This document shows positions 5,312 to 12,352 of a stretch of DNA of 13,540 nucleotides, one piece after another. This DNA is from Cyanobacteria bacterium UBA11370. GTDB taxonomy: Bacteria; Cyanobacteriota; Cyanobacteriia; Cyanobacteriales; Coleofasciculaceae. The position numbers were made by a program, and so were the translations under genes. The stretch is from assembly GCA_003486645.1 (NCBI GenBank), contig DNGI01000503.1, forward strand, positions 1 to 13,540, written 5' to 3'. Position 1 is the first letter of the stretch. Every line of letters begins with the position of its first letter. The notes under the pieces were generated by a model. It was not told the DNA's origin. It did no database searches and was given only the letters and a program-made list of their open reading frames with translations.

Positions 5312-7429
5312 CTAGCTATATAATTGAGCCTCAAGAAGCGATCGCTCTTCCTGCTTCACCATCACCTGATCCTTTTTCTTAAGAACTACCAAAGTAATAT
5401 CATCAAATACCTTTTGTTCGCCAATAAATTCTCGCAAGTCATCAATGGTAGCTTGCTTGATTTGTTCTGCACTGTTATGCCAATTCCGCGAAACCACTTC
5501 ACAAAGTCTTTCCAACCCATAGAATTTTTTATTAATATCTTTGGCTTCTGGGATACCATCGGTGTACAGCACTACTCCATCCCCCGGTTCTAACTGTACT
5601 ATTGTATGGCTAATAAAATCGGCAATATCCTCATCTAACCCGATAGGAAATCCTAAATCCATCGTGTCAATCCGTTCGATATGACCGCCTTTTCTTACCA
5701 CTAAAGTTTCTTCATGTTGACCGCTAATACTAAGACTACCAGAAGCATAATTGAGAATAGCTAGTGTCAGATTTTTATCGGAGTTCATGCGCTGGACATT
5801 TTTGTAAATCGTGCGGTTAAGGATATCTAAAAAACGCAGTGTATCTTGTTCTCGAATTTCCTTAAGAGTGCGGACGGCGGTTTGAGTCATCACCATTAAA
5901 ATGCCGCTTTCAAGTCCATGTCCAGTCACATCGCCAATCCCAATTGTAACAATGCCGTCCGTATGCAGGACATCATAATAATCACCGCCTACTTCATCAG
6001 CAGGTTCCATAAATCCGGCAATATCTAACTCTTCAATGGCTTCAAGTTCAGCCGCTTTAGGTAAAATTAACTGTTGCATTTGTCGTAGGATATCAAGTTC
6101 AGTACTCATGCGAAGGTTTTCATTTTTTAATCGTTCGTTGAGAGCCGCAATTTCTTGGTTAGCGCCTGCGAGTTCAGCGGTGCGTTCTTTTACTTTATCT
6201 TCCAGGGTTTCAAAGGACTCTTTAAGTTGTTCTGCCATCCGATTAAAAGCCGCCGATAACACTCCTAATTCATCTCTTGCACCGTTGAATACCAAGGCTT
6301 CCTGGAGTTTATTATTGGTGTTATCAAAGCTGATTTTTCCTAGATTTTTATCCGAGAACTCTCCCCTATCTTCTGTTCTATGACTATTCGTTTCTGCTAG
6401 TTTGTAACATTCATCCAAAATGGGTTGCAAACGTTGATTGAGTTGCCGTACAAACAGAACTATTACCAGTGCTAGTACCACTCCAGCAGCGAGTGCGCCA
6501 CCTACTGCACTCACCAAAACTGGAGTTAGTACTACTGCTCTTGGGACAGCGGCAATCATCAACCAATTGGTATTAGGAACCCTTTGATATGCCCAAAAAT
6601 TTCCTTCTAACTGAATTATTCCGGCTTCATTTTTTGGCATCTTTTGCCATAATAATTTCAGCGTTGGTACGTCTTGATAACTTTGACGCTCTTGAGCTTT
6701 TTTTGGGTCAGGAGGATAGGCTAGTAGCTTGCCTTGTTCACTCAAAATTATGAAATATCCGGCTCCACTCGTCACCGAACCTTTGACTTGATCGCTGAGA
6801 GCTGTTACATTGACATCTGCTCCTACAATACCAATCATCTTGCCACTGTTATCATAGAAAGGCTCTAATAAGCTAGTCATGGTGATACCGTGCCAGTCAA
6901 ACGGTTCCAGCCAGACTTTTTTCCAAGCATTAACAGGTATTTTGTAATAGTCTTGTTCTGGATAGTTATCGTCAACAAACAAGTCTGAATAACGAATAGT
7001 GTTGTAGGGAGATGGTAAGGGTTTCCCTATCGCTCCAGCTATACCAGGATCGGGATAGAAATAAGGAAAAAACCACTCACGATTTTTGATAACTCCGAAG
7101 GAAGTTTGACCAAAATAAACCGCCATTGCTAAGTTTGGGCGTTTGAGGAAAAATTCAAAAACTAATTTTTTATAAGCTTCTGGATCGGCAATTTTTAAGT
7201 CATACATTGTTTTGACGGCTGCCGACATACTAAATGTAAAGGCTTCAGTTTTTGCCAGTTCCAGTTCTATTGCTCCTACTTTTTGGTTAAGGGTTTTCTG
7301 TATTTCTATCTTTGCCTGATTTTTTAAAAGCTGATAAAACCAGCAAGATAATCCTCCTAATCCCACTAAACTACCAGCCAATACAAAGAGAAATAATTTA
7401 GCACCAATCGATTTTAAGGGGCTGATCAT
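5312..7429 (-). CDS. Membrane sensor phosphatase: dCache, HAMP, SpoIIE/PP2C
   Basis: A 705-residue inner-membrane protein phosphatase. In order: membrane span (about 11-33), dCache-type extracytoplasmic ligand domain (about 38-296, with WFFPYFYPDPG and IGIVGADVNV), second span (about 300-328), HAMP linker, coiled coil (about 406-453), and a PP2C/SpoIIE serine phosphatase domain (468-685). Metal-binding acidic residues are all present: EVGGDYYDV (Asp483), GDVTGHG (Asp500), YTDGIPE (Asp624) and FDDITLVVL (Asp676/677). It should sense a periplasmic signal and dephosphorylate a cytoplasmic Ser/Thr phosphoprotein, commonly an anti-sigma antagonist; no such partner lies in the window. The HAMP linker is interrupted by about 35 Asn- and charge-rich residues (348-383). 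ATG 7429 has GGAAA with a 6-base gap. An upstream ATG at 7483 (and TTG at 7495) would add 18 or 22 residues. The gene is divergent from the secreted lyase homologue. Confidence 0.9.
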   Translation of the reverse strand: MISPLKSIGAKLFLFVLAGSLVGLGGLSCWFYQLLKNQAKIEIQKTLNQKVGAIELELAKTEAFTFSMSAAVKTMYDLKIADPEAYKKLVFEFFLKRPNLAMAVYFGQTSFGVIKNREWFFPYFYPDPGIAGAIGKPLPSPYNTIRYSDLFVDDNYPEQDYYKIPVNAWKKVWLEPFDWHGITMTSLLEPFYDNSGKMIGIVGADVNVTALSDQVKGSVTSGAGYFIILSEQGKLLAYPPDPKKAQERQSYQDVPTLKLLWQKMPKNEAGIIQLEGNFWAYQRVPNTNWLMIAAVPRAVVLTPVLVSAVGGALAAGVVLALVIVLFVRQLNQRLQPILDECYKLAETNSHRTEDRGEFSDKNLGKISFDNTNNKLQEALVFNGARDELGVLSAAFNRMAEQLKESFETLEDKVKERTAELAGANQEIAALNERLKNENLRMSTELDILRQMQQLILPKAAELEAIEELDIAGFMEPADEVGGDYYDVLHTDGIVTIGIGDVTGHGLESGILMVMTQTAVRTLKEIREQDTLRFLDILNRTIYKNVQRMNSDKNLTLAILNYASGSLSISGQHEETLVVRKGGHIERIDTMDLGFPIGLDEDIADFISHTIVQLEPGDGVVLYTDGIPEAKDINKKFYGLERLCEVVSRNWHNSAEQIKQATIDDLREFIGEQKVFDDITLVVLKKKDQVMVKQEERSLLEAQLYS

Positions 7430-7548
7430 GGCAACTTTCCACGAATTTTTGGTAACTGAATTGTTAAAATATTTTCTGTTCATAGAGAATTGCAAGACTC
7501 CCCAAAATTCATTCCTAGGAAGTCAATTTTTATATAGTTGTAATCATT

Positions 7549-7580
7549 TTACTGTAAGTGTGATACAGAAGCTACAGTAA
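7549..7580. promoter_or_regulatory. Operator-like inverted repeat between divergent genes
   Basis: Perfect eight-base arms TTACTGTA (7549-7556) and TACAGTAA (7573-7580) are separated by 16 bases. A further half-site TACAG (7564-7568) lies inside and forms CTGTA-N7-TACAG with the left arm. The array ends 21 bases before the -35 of the lyase gene. It also covers the area just upstream of a TATATA box (7531-7536, minus strand) that could serve the phosphatase gene. The GTA/TAC spacing is 7 rather than 8, so it does not match an NtcA site. Binding by one regulator controlling both genes is inference. Confidence 0.45.
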
Positions 7581-7601
7581 TTAAATAAATTGTGATAATG
7601 C

Positions 7602-7630
7602 TTGACTTAAACAAATTAACCTGGTAGATA
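7602..7630 (+). promoter_or_regulatory. Sigma70-type promoter for the lyase homologue
   Basis: The -35 TTGACT (7602-7607) and -10 TAGATA (7625-7630) are separated by the ideal 17 bases. This places transcription start near 7637 and leaves a leader of only about 18 nt before ATG 7655. AAGAG (7636-7640) is the only ribosome-like sequence and is weak, so translation may start with little help. Confidence 0.65.
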
Positions 7631-7654
7631 AAATTAAGAGTTCTAAATACAAAA

Positions 7655-9400
7655 ATGAAAAGCTTAACAAAGTTTAAAAACGGTAAATATATTGGCTTAT
7701 TAGTATCTACAACACTATGTCTAGTTAGTGGACAGGTAAAAGCTTCTGAACCGCTCTCCCAAGACTTGTACGTTTTTAAGAACGCAACTCAGGAAGTCAC
7801 TCAATTAACCCAGCAATCAGATTCCCTAGTCCTTAATGGCAACAATCTAACGCCCTCTGATGTTATAAATGTGGCGATAAATGGTGCCAAAGTGAGTATT
7901 AATGAACAAGCTTTAGAACGGCTTGAAACCGCTCATCAATTGCTGTTACTGGCGGCTAAAAAAGGTCAACCCATTTATGGTTTGACACAAGGGGTAGGCT
8001 TAAACAAAGACCAGACTCTAGTTGATGCAAGTGGAAATTTGAGTGAAGAGGTGATTGAACGTTCTCAAGCATTCAACCGAAGCTTAATTTACGCTCATAG
8101 TGCAGGTGCAGGTTCTGAAATGAGCAAAGATGTGGTACGAGCGATCATGACGGTTCGCCTCAACTCTATTTTGTTTGGTTCAACAGGGGTTCAGCCCAAA
8201 GTTGCCGAATTGTACCGTGATTTCTTAAACAACGACATTGTGCCTGTAATTCCCTCTAGAGGATCGGTGGGACAAGCTGATATTACCTTAATTACCCATA
8301 TTGGTTTAGCGATGATTGGTGAGGGAGAAGTCTACTATCAAGATCAAAAGATACCTGCCAGTAAAGCCTTACAAATGACTGGGCTTACACCTTTAGTTCC
8401 CTTTGGTAAAGATTCGCTGTCAATTCTCAGTTCCAATGCGTACTCAACAGCCTTGGGTGCATTAGCTGTAGTCGAGTTTGAACACGCCTTAAAGATATCA
8501 AAACTGGTCTTTGCTTTAAGTCTTGAAGCGTTGGACGGTAATATTGAACCTTTCTTAGAAGATGTTAATAAAATTCGACCTTTCCCAGAAGCGAATCAGG
8601 TATCGAGAGACATCCAAACAATGCTTACTGGAAGCTATCTCTGGGACGAGTCAAAAGATAGAGCGCTTCAAGATCCGCTCTCCTATCGCACAGGTGCTTA
8701 TATACTAGGCGCTGGTGAGCGTTCTTTAAAAGAATTACAGGAACAACTCAAAATTCAACTCAATTCCTCAGATGATAATCCGGCAGTTGTACTGGATGTT
8801 GTGTCACCATCAACTCGGCATGAGGAAGCTTCCTACTATATTAATGAGGAAGGAATGCGAGGCGCAGTTCTACCAACGGGGAACTTTTCGCCCTTACCTT
8901 GGGTAATTTCGTTTCAAGAAGCAGCGATCGCGTTGAGCCACCTTTCAAACGCATCTGCCCAGCGAACCATTAAACTTGGCGATCCCCATTTTACCCAATT
9001 GTCTCGATTTTTAGGCACGGAAAATACCGTTCATGCCTATGGTGCAATTCAGAAAACTTTCGTGTCCTTAGCTATAGAAAATCAGGAACTCGCAGCACCC
9101 ATAATTGACGATTTTGCCATTGCTGGCAATATTGAAGATGTATCAACAAATGCTCCCAGAACTGTGCAGCGTGTTAGGACGCAGATTGATACCCTCTATT
9201 ACATCTTAGGAATCGAAATGATGCACGCGGCACAAGCTATTGATTTAAGATTGCAAAAAAATTCTAATTTGAAATTATCGTCAGTCACTAAAAGTTTCTT
9301 TGATAAGTACAGAGAGGTTGTTCCTTTTATGGACAGCGATCGCGTGTTAACCGATGATATTGAAAAGTCATATTCATTTTTGAAATCCTACGAAAACTAG
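7655..9400 (+). CDS. Secreted ammonia-lyase superfamily protein lacking MIO triad
   Basis: A 581-residue member of the aromatic amino acid/histidine lyase fold. Residues 1-30 look like a Sec signal peptide (Lys-rich start, hydrophobic core GLLVSTTLCLVSG, probable cleavage after VKA at 28-30), so the protein should act in the periplasm or outside. Family landmarks are YGLTQGVG (108-115, catalytic Tyr108 position), AHSAGAG (147-153), KDSLSILSSNAYS (252-264), QDPLSYRT (339-346), NSSDDNPAV (370-378) and the helix NFSPLPWVISFQEAAIAL (410-427). In place of GSVGASGDLAPLAH it reads GSVGQADITLITHIG (203-217): the Ala-Ser-Gly that cyclises into MIO is absent and the loop is one residue shorter. Classical MIO-dependent deamination is therefore unlikely. 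I recall that ergothionase, a trimethylamine-eliminating relative, is likewise MIO-free, so a MIO-independent elimination is possible. Substrate unknown. It has its own promoter and is divergent from a Cache-domain phosphatase. Confidence 0.85.
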   Translation: MKSLTKFKNGKYIGLLVSTTLCLVSGQVKASEPLSQDLYVFKNATQEVTQLTQQSDSLVLNGNNLTPSDVINVAINGAKVSINEQALERLETAHQLLLLAAKKGQPIYGLTQGVGLNKDQTLVDASGNLSEEVIERSQAFNRSLIYAHSAGAGSEMSKDVVRAIMTVRLNSILFGSTGVQPKVAELYRDFLNNDIVPVIPSRGSVGQADITLITHIGLAMIGEGEVYYQDQKIPASKALQMTGLTPLVPFGKDSLSILSSNAYSTALGALAVVEFEHALKISKLVFALSLEALDGNIEPFLEDVNKIRPFPEANQVSRDIQTMLTGSYLWDESKDRALQDPLSYRTGAYILGAGERSLKELQEQLKIQLNSSDDNPAVVLDVVSPSTRHEEASYYINEEGMRGAVLPTGNFSPLPWVISFQEAAIALSHLSNASAQRTIKLGDPHFTQLSRFLGTENTVHAYGAIQKTFVSLAIENQELAAPIIDDFAIAGNIEDVSTNAPRTVQRVRTQIDTLYYILGIEMMHAAQAIDLRLQKNSNLKLSSVTKSFFDKYREVVPFMDSDRVLTDDIEKSYSFLKSYEN

Positions 9401-9414
9401 AGGGAGAGGAAGAT

Positions 9415-9441
9415 GGGGAGAGGGGGAGATGGGGGGAGGGG
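9415..9441 (+). other. G-quadruplex motif between convergent genes
   Basis: Four runs of at least four G (9415-9418, 9422-9426, 9431-9436, 9438-9441) with loops AGA, AGAT and A meet the standard quadruplex pattern. They lie on the sense strand 15 bases after the lyase stop and 5 bases before the end of the convergent carotenoid-protein gene. The whole 9399-9441 stretch is purine-only apart from T9414 and T9430. It may end or stabilise the lyase mRNA, or be a low-complexity cyanobacterial repeat. Confidence 0.55.
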
Positions 9442-9446
9442 TGAAG

Positions 9447-9977
9447 TTATAGACTGGGGGTGATGCCTGTTTCTTGTTGGGTAGGAATAGGTTGGACGTT
9501 ACTATAGCCCATATTGCTAGCTACTTCACGCAATAGTGAAATCTGTGCCTCAAAATCTAGACCTTCAATTTGAGAGAGGACATCGTTAATCGCTTGGATT
9601 GGTTGATAACCCTTGGGTAAATCTACCACAGTATCTCCCATACCCACAGCCCAAGCATACCAGACTAATAACTGATTATTCGCTGTCAGTCCCCCGTAGG
9701 CGCGAGAGAGTTCTGTATCTTCACGATTCACGATTTGTCGCATGACGGCGAGTTGTTCGTCATCTGAGAGGTTGTAGAAATCTCCTAGCAGTTGAGGAGC
9801 CATTTCTGGATTAGCAGCGCTAGGAGCAGCCGGAGTGATGGAGTCTCCCATTTTCTCATAAACATAATACAATAGCGCTAGTTTCTCATCCGTGCCCAAG
9901 GTGGCAAACGCTTGCACTACTTTTTGGGTTTCTTCCGAAAGGGTTGGGGATACACGAGTTTGTTGAGCTGAGGACAT
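9447..9977 (-). CDS. Helical carotenoid protein (OCP N-terminal domain homologue)
   Basis: A 176-residue, all-helical, soluble protein homologous to the N-terminal carotenoid-binding domain of orange carotenoid protein; the C-terminal NTF2-like regulatory domain is absent. Proteins of this kind (HCPs) bind a keto-carotenoid, and some quench singlet oxygen or phycobilisome excitation. The segment KLALLYYVYEKMGDSIT (32-48) aligns with the OCP helix carrying Trp41/Tyr44; here the Trp position is Tyr37 and the Tyr is kept (Tyr40). LLVWYAWAVGM (103-113) keeps the OCP Trp110 equivalent (Trp106). ISLLREVASNMGY (146-158) keeps the Arg155 equivalent (Arg150), important for phycobilisome binding in OCP. 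The tail after 160 is short and Pro/Gln-rich. GGAG lies 13 bases before the ATG. No CTDH, FRP or carotenoid ketolase gene is in the window. The HCP subclade cannot be assigned by eye. Confidence 0.88.
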   Translation of the reverse strand: MSSAQQTRVSPTLSEETQKVVQAFATLGTDEKLALLYYVYEKMGDSITPAAPSAANPEMAPQLLGDFYNLSDDEQLAVMRQIVNREDTELSRAYGGLTANNQLLVWYAWAVGMGDTVVDLPKGYQPIQAINDVLSQIEGLDFEAQISLLREVASNMGYSNVQPIPTQQETGITPSL

Positions 9978-10093
9978 GGTGTTAAATCTTCTCCAAAGTA
10001 AGTAAATATCTTTAAACTTAGGTTTAACAAACTTTACAAATTAATATCCCCTTCCTGTAGGTAGAGTTTTGAGTTAAAGAACGTTTTTAATTG

Positions 10094-10126
10094 AGATCCC
10101 CGACTTCTTGAAGAAGTCGGGGATCT
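10094..10126. repeat. 33-nt perfect hairpin, first copy (upstream of aspS)
   Basis: Sixteen-base arms (AGATCCCCGACTTCTT and its complement) meet around a single central G, so the practical loop is CTTGAAG. The element is nearly identical to the one at 12190-12224, and the two bracket aspS. The sequence is familiar to me as a dispersed REP-like palindrome in filamentous cyanobacteria. There is no adjacent T-run for a terminator on the plus strand (TTAGCG). It lies between the divergent HCP and aspS genes. Confidence 0.85.
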
Positions 10127-10255
10127 TAGCGTTTACTAACTTCAAAGAAGATAAGCCTTGCCAGAATAGCCACCGAATGCACGATAATGGGCAAAGCTTT
10201 CACATTTTGTTACCCTAGATTTCCCCCTGTTATAGGACGAATGTCTTCATCGGCT

Positions 10256-12049
10256 ATGCGAACTCATTATTGCGGCGAACTGCGAAACCACCACGTTGGC
10301 GAAACTGTTACCCTCTGCGGTTGGGTTGATCGGCGACGCGATCACGGGGGAGTGATATTTTTAGATTTGCGCGATCGCACAGGTATTATCCAAATTGTCA
10401 GCGATCCTCAACGTACCCCCGATTCCTATCCGGATGCGGAGGCGATGCGAAACGAATATGTGGTAAAAATTATCGGTCGAGTTTTGGCGCGTCCTGAAGA
10501 TTCTCTTAATCCGAAATTGCCAACAGGTGAGGTTGAAGTGTATGCGGATCGGATTGAACGCCTTAATAGTGTACACCAGCAGTTACCCTTTCAGGTTTCT
10601 ACGGCGGATACTGAATCTGTGCGGGAAGATTTGCGACTGAAATATCGGTATTTAGATTTAAGGCGCGATCGCATGAGTAAAAACTTACAATTGCGTCATC
10701 AAGTGGTTAAAGCAATCCGTCGTTTTTTAGAAGATCAAGAAAACTTTATTGAAGTAGAAACACCGATATTAACTCGTTCTACTCCTGAAGGCGCTAGAGA
10801 TTATTTAGTCCCCTCTCGTGTGAATCCGGGGGAGTGGTATGCGTTGCCGCAATCCCCCCAATTATTTAAGCAATTGTTGATGGTATCGGGCTTTGATCGA
10901 TACTATCAAATTGCTCGTTGCTTTCGAGATGAAGACTTGAGAGCGGATCGACAGCCAGAATTTACCCAGTTGGACATGGAAATGAGTTTCATGTCCCAAG
11001 AGGAAATTATTGAGCTGAATGAAGCGTTAGTTAGTCATATTTTTAAAACGGTTAAAGGGATTGATTTACCGCAACCGTTTCCGCGTCTGACGTATGCCGA
11101 AGCGATGGGACGTTACGGTACAGATAAACCGGATACGCGCTTTGGTTTGGAATTAGTTGATGTTTCTAATTTATTGAAAGATTCGGGATTTAAAGTATTT
11201 TCTAGCGCGGTAGCGTCTGGGGGAATTATTAAAATTTTACCCATTCCTGGGGGAAATGAAGCGATTTCCAATGTCCGGATTAAACCCGGTAAGAGTGGTG
11301 ATTTATTTAAAGAAGCGAGTGAAGCGGGTGCGAGTGGTTTAGCTTATATTCGAGTGCGCGAAGGAGGTGAAATTGATACGATTGGGGCGATTAAAGATAA
11401 TCTAACGGAAACCCAGAAACAGCAATTATTAGAGTTAACGGGTGCAAAAGCAGGTCACTTGTTGTTGTTTGGTGCTGGTGCAACTGATGTTGTGAATAAA
11501 ACCTTAGATCGCTTGCGGATGGTCATTGGTCGAGAGTTAGGATTGATTGAGCAAGATAAGATTAACTTACTTTGGGTGACGGATTTCCCAATGTTTGAAT
11601 GGAATGCTGATGAGAAGCGTTTAGAGGCGTTACATCACCCCTTTACCGCTCCCCATGCTGATGATTTAGTGGACTTAAAAACGGCTAGGGCACAAGCTTA
11701 CGATTTAGTTTATAACGGGTATGAAGTAGGCGGTGGCAGTCTACGGATTTACCAAAAAGATATTCAACAACGGGTGTTTGAAGCGATTGGTTTGTCTCCA
11801 GAGGAAGCGCATAATAAGTTTGGGTTTCTGTTAGAAGCGTTTGAGTATGGCGCACCGCCTCATGGGGGAATTGCTTATGGGTTAGATCGATTGGTAATGC
11901 TGTTAGCAGGAGAGGAGTCGATTCGAGATGTAATTGCATTTCCGAAGACGCAACAGGCGAGTTGTTTGTTAACGGATGCCCCGGCTAAAGTAGATGAGAA
12001 GCAGTTGAAAGAATTGCAAGTCGCTTCAACTTATAAGCCAAAAGCTTAA
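10256..12049 (+). CDS. aspS: Aspartyl-tRNA synthetase
   Basis: A 597-residue class II aminoacyl-tRNA synthetase that charges tRNA-Asp, cytoplasmic and essential. In order: anticodon-binding OB domain (about 1-105), catalytic core with [13 protein letters not shown] and the QSPQ flipping loop (199-202), motif 2 [14 protein letters not shown] (223-236), a bacterial GAD insertion (about 280-410), and motif 3 GIAYGLDRL (538-546). Length matches bacterial AspRS. I place the start at MRTHYCGEL (ATG 10256), which aligns with Escherichia coli; in-frame ATGs at 10241 and 10187 would add unconserved residues. AGGA (10234-10237) lies closer to 10241, so that start is possible. TTGCCA (10158) and GATAAT (10183), 19 bases apart, form a weak candidate promoter. 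His30 replaces the Leu of discriminating enzymes, a hint of relaxed tRNA-Asp/tRNA-Asn specificity. Confidence 0.97.
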   Translation: MRTHYCGELRNHHVGETVTLCGWVDRRRDHGGVIFLDLRDRTGIIQIVSDPQRTPDSYPDAEAMRNEYVVKIIGRVLARPEDSLNPKLPTGEVEVYADRIERLNSVHQQLPFQVSTADTESVREDLRLKYRYLDLRRDRMSKNLQLRHQVVKAIRRFLEDQENFIEVETPILTRSTPEGARDYLVPSRVNPGEWYALPQSPQLFKQLLMVSGFDRYYQIARCFRDEDLRADRQPEFTQLDMEMSFMSQEEIIELNEALVSHIFKTVKGIDLPQPFPRLTYAEAMGRYGTDKPDTRFGLELVDVSNLLKDSGFKVFSSAVASGGIIKILPIPGGNEAISNVRIKPGKSGDLFKEASEAGASGLAYIRVREGGEIDTIGAIKDNLTETQKQQLLELTGAKAGHLLLFGAGATDVVNKTLDRLRMVIGRELGLIEQDKINLLWVTDFPMFEWNADEKRLEALHHPFTAPHADDLVDLKTARAQAYDLVYNGYEVGGGSLRIYQKDIQQRVFEAIGLSPEEAHNKFGFLLEAFEYGAPPHGGIAYGLDRLVMLLAGEESIRDVIAFPKTQQASCLLTDAPAKVDEKQLKELQVASTYKPKA

Positions 12050-12083
12050 GAGTTTTGAGTTTACAACCCAGAATTCAAAACTC
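12050..12083 (+). terminator. Possible stem-loop terminator after aspS
   Basis: Arms GAGTTTTGA (12050-12058) and TCAAAACTC (12075-12083) form a perfect nine-pair stem starting one base after the aspS stop. The loop is 16 bases and no U-run follows (AGCATTTATC), so it is weak as an intrinsic terminator and may be a dispersed repeat. Confidence 0.35.
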
Positions 12084-12189
12084 AGCATTTATCACAGTTA
12101 ATCACCCGTAACAAAATTTCTCCCCCTCAATCTTTTTTAGGGTTATTCAGCCAGACATGATACAGCGCTTTTCTGGTGAGTGAGGTACA

Positions 12190-12224
12190 AAGATCCCCGA
12201 CTTCTTGGAGAAGTCGGGGATCTT
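12190..12224. repeat. 35-nt perfect hairpin, second copy (downstream of aspS)
   Basis: Sixteen-base arms (AAGATCCCCGACTTCT and its complement) enclose TGG. The core is the same as at 10094-10126. The second copy extends one base pair further at the base and differs in the loop by one base (GGA against GAA). It is followed by TTGCTTGG rather than a T-run. Confidence 0.85.
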
Positions 12225-12297
12225 GCTTGGATATACTGTACTTCATAAACCTGAAATAGGCTGTATAAGATGCCCATCCCACAAAACCCTGTCTTCG

Positions 12298-12325
12298 ATT
12301 AACAATTAGCAATTAACAATTAGCC
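12298..12325. repeat. Tandem pair of 14-base units
   Basis: ATTAACAATTAGCA is followed directly by ATTAACAATTAGCC, 13 of 14 identical, 27 bases before the aminotransferase start. It belongs with the simple tandem repeats common in cyanobacterial intergenic DNA. It is AT-rich and may lie in the promoter or leader of the next gene. Confidence 0.7.
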
Positions 12326-12352
12326 ATTTTATACTTCTTTTTTGAGGATTCC

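Larger units (their letters stand above)
12050..12352. other. 303-bp gap between aspS and the aminotransferase
   Basis: No credible gene. It holds an inverted repeat right after aspS (12050-12083), the second copy of the long hairpin (12190-12224), a 14-base tandem pair (12298-12325) and the aminotransferase ribosome site (12344-12348). A 61-codon minus-strand frame across the hairpin is dismissed. No clear sigma70 promoter was found by eye. Confidence 0.6.

Noticed and set aside
6036..6383. 115-codon plus-strand frame opposite the phosphatase gene
   Set aside because: Ser/Leu/Arg-rich composition typical of an antisense shadow over a coiled-coil gene; no independent evidence.
7554..7566. 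NtcA box in front of the lyase homologue
   Set aside because: GTA and TAC are separated by 7 bases, not the required 8, and the spacing to the -10 does not fit the NtcA-activated promoter layout.
10094..10126. Rho-independent terminator between HCP and aspS
   Set aside because: The adjacent genes are transcribed away from this point, no T-run follows the stem, and an almost identical copy occurs after aspS, so a dispersed repeat fits better.
10187..10255. Longer N-terminus of aspartyl-tRNA synthetase
   Set aside because: The 23 extra residues do not match any AspRS N-terminus that I know, the upstream ATG lacks a ribosome site, and it would overlap the candidate -10 element.
12127..12312. 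61-codon minus-strand frame across the second hairpin
   Set aside because: It starts with TTG without a ribosome site, runs through the palindromic repeat and a tandem repeat, and resembles no family I know. It is most likely a chance opening created by the repeat.
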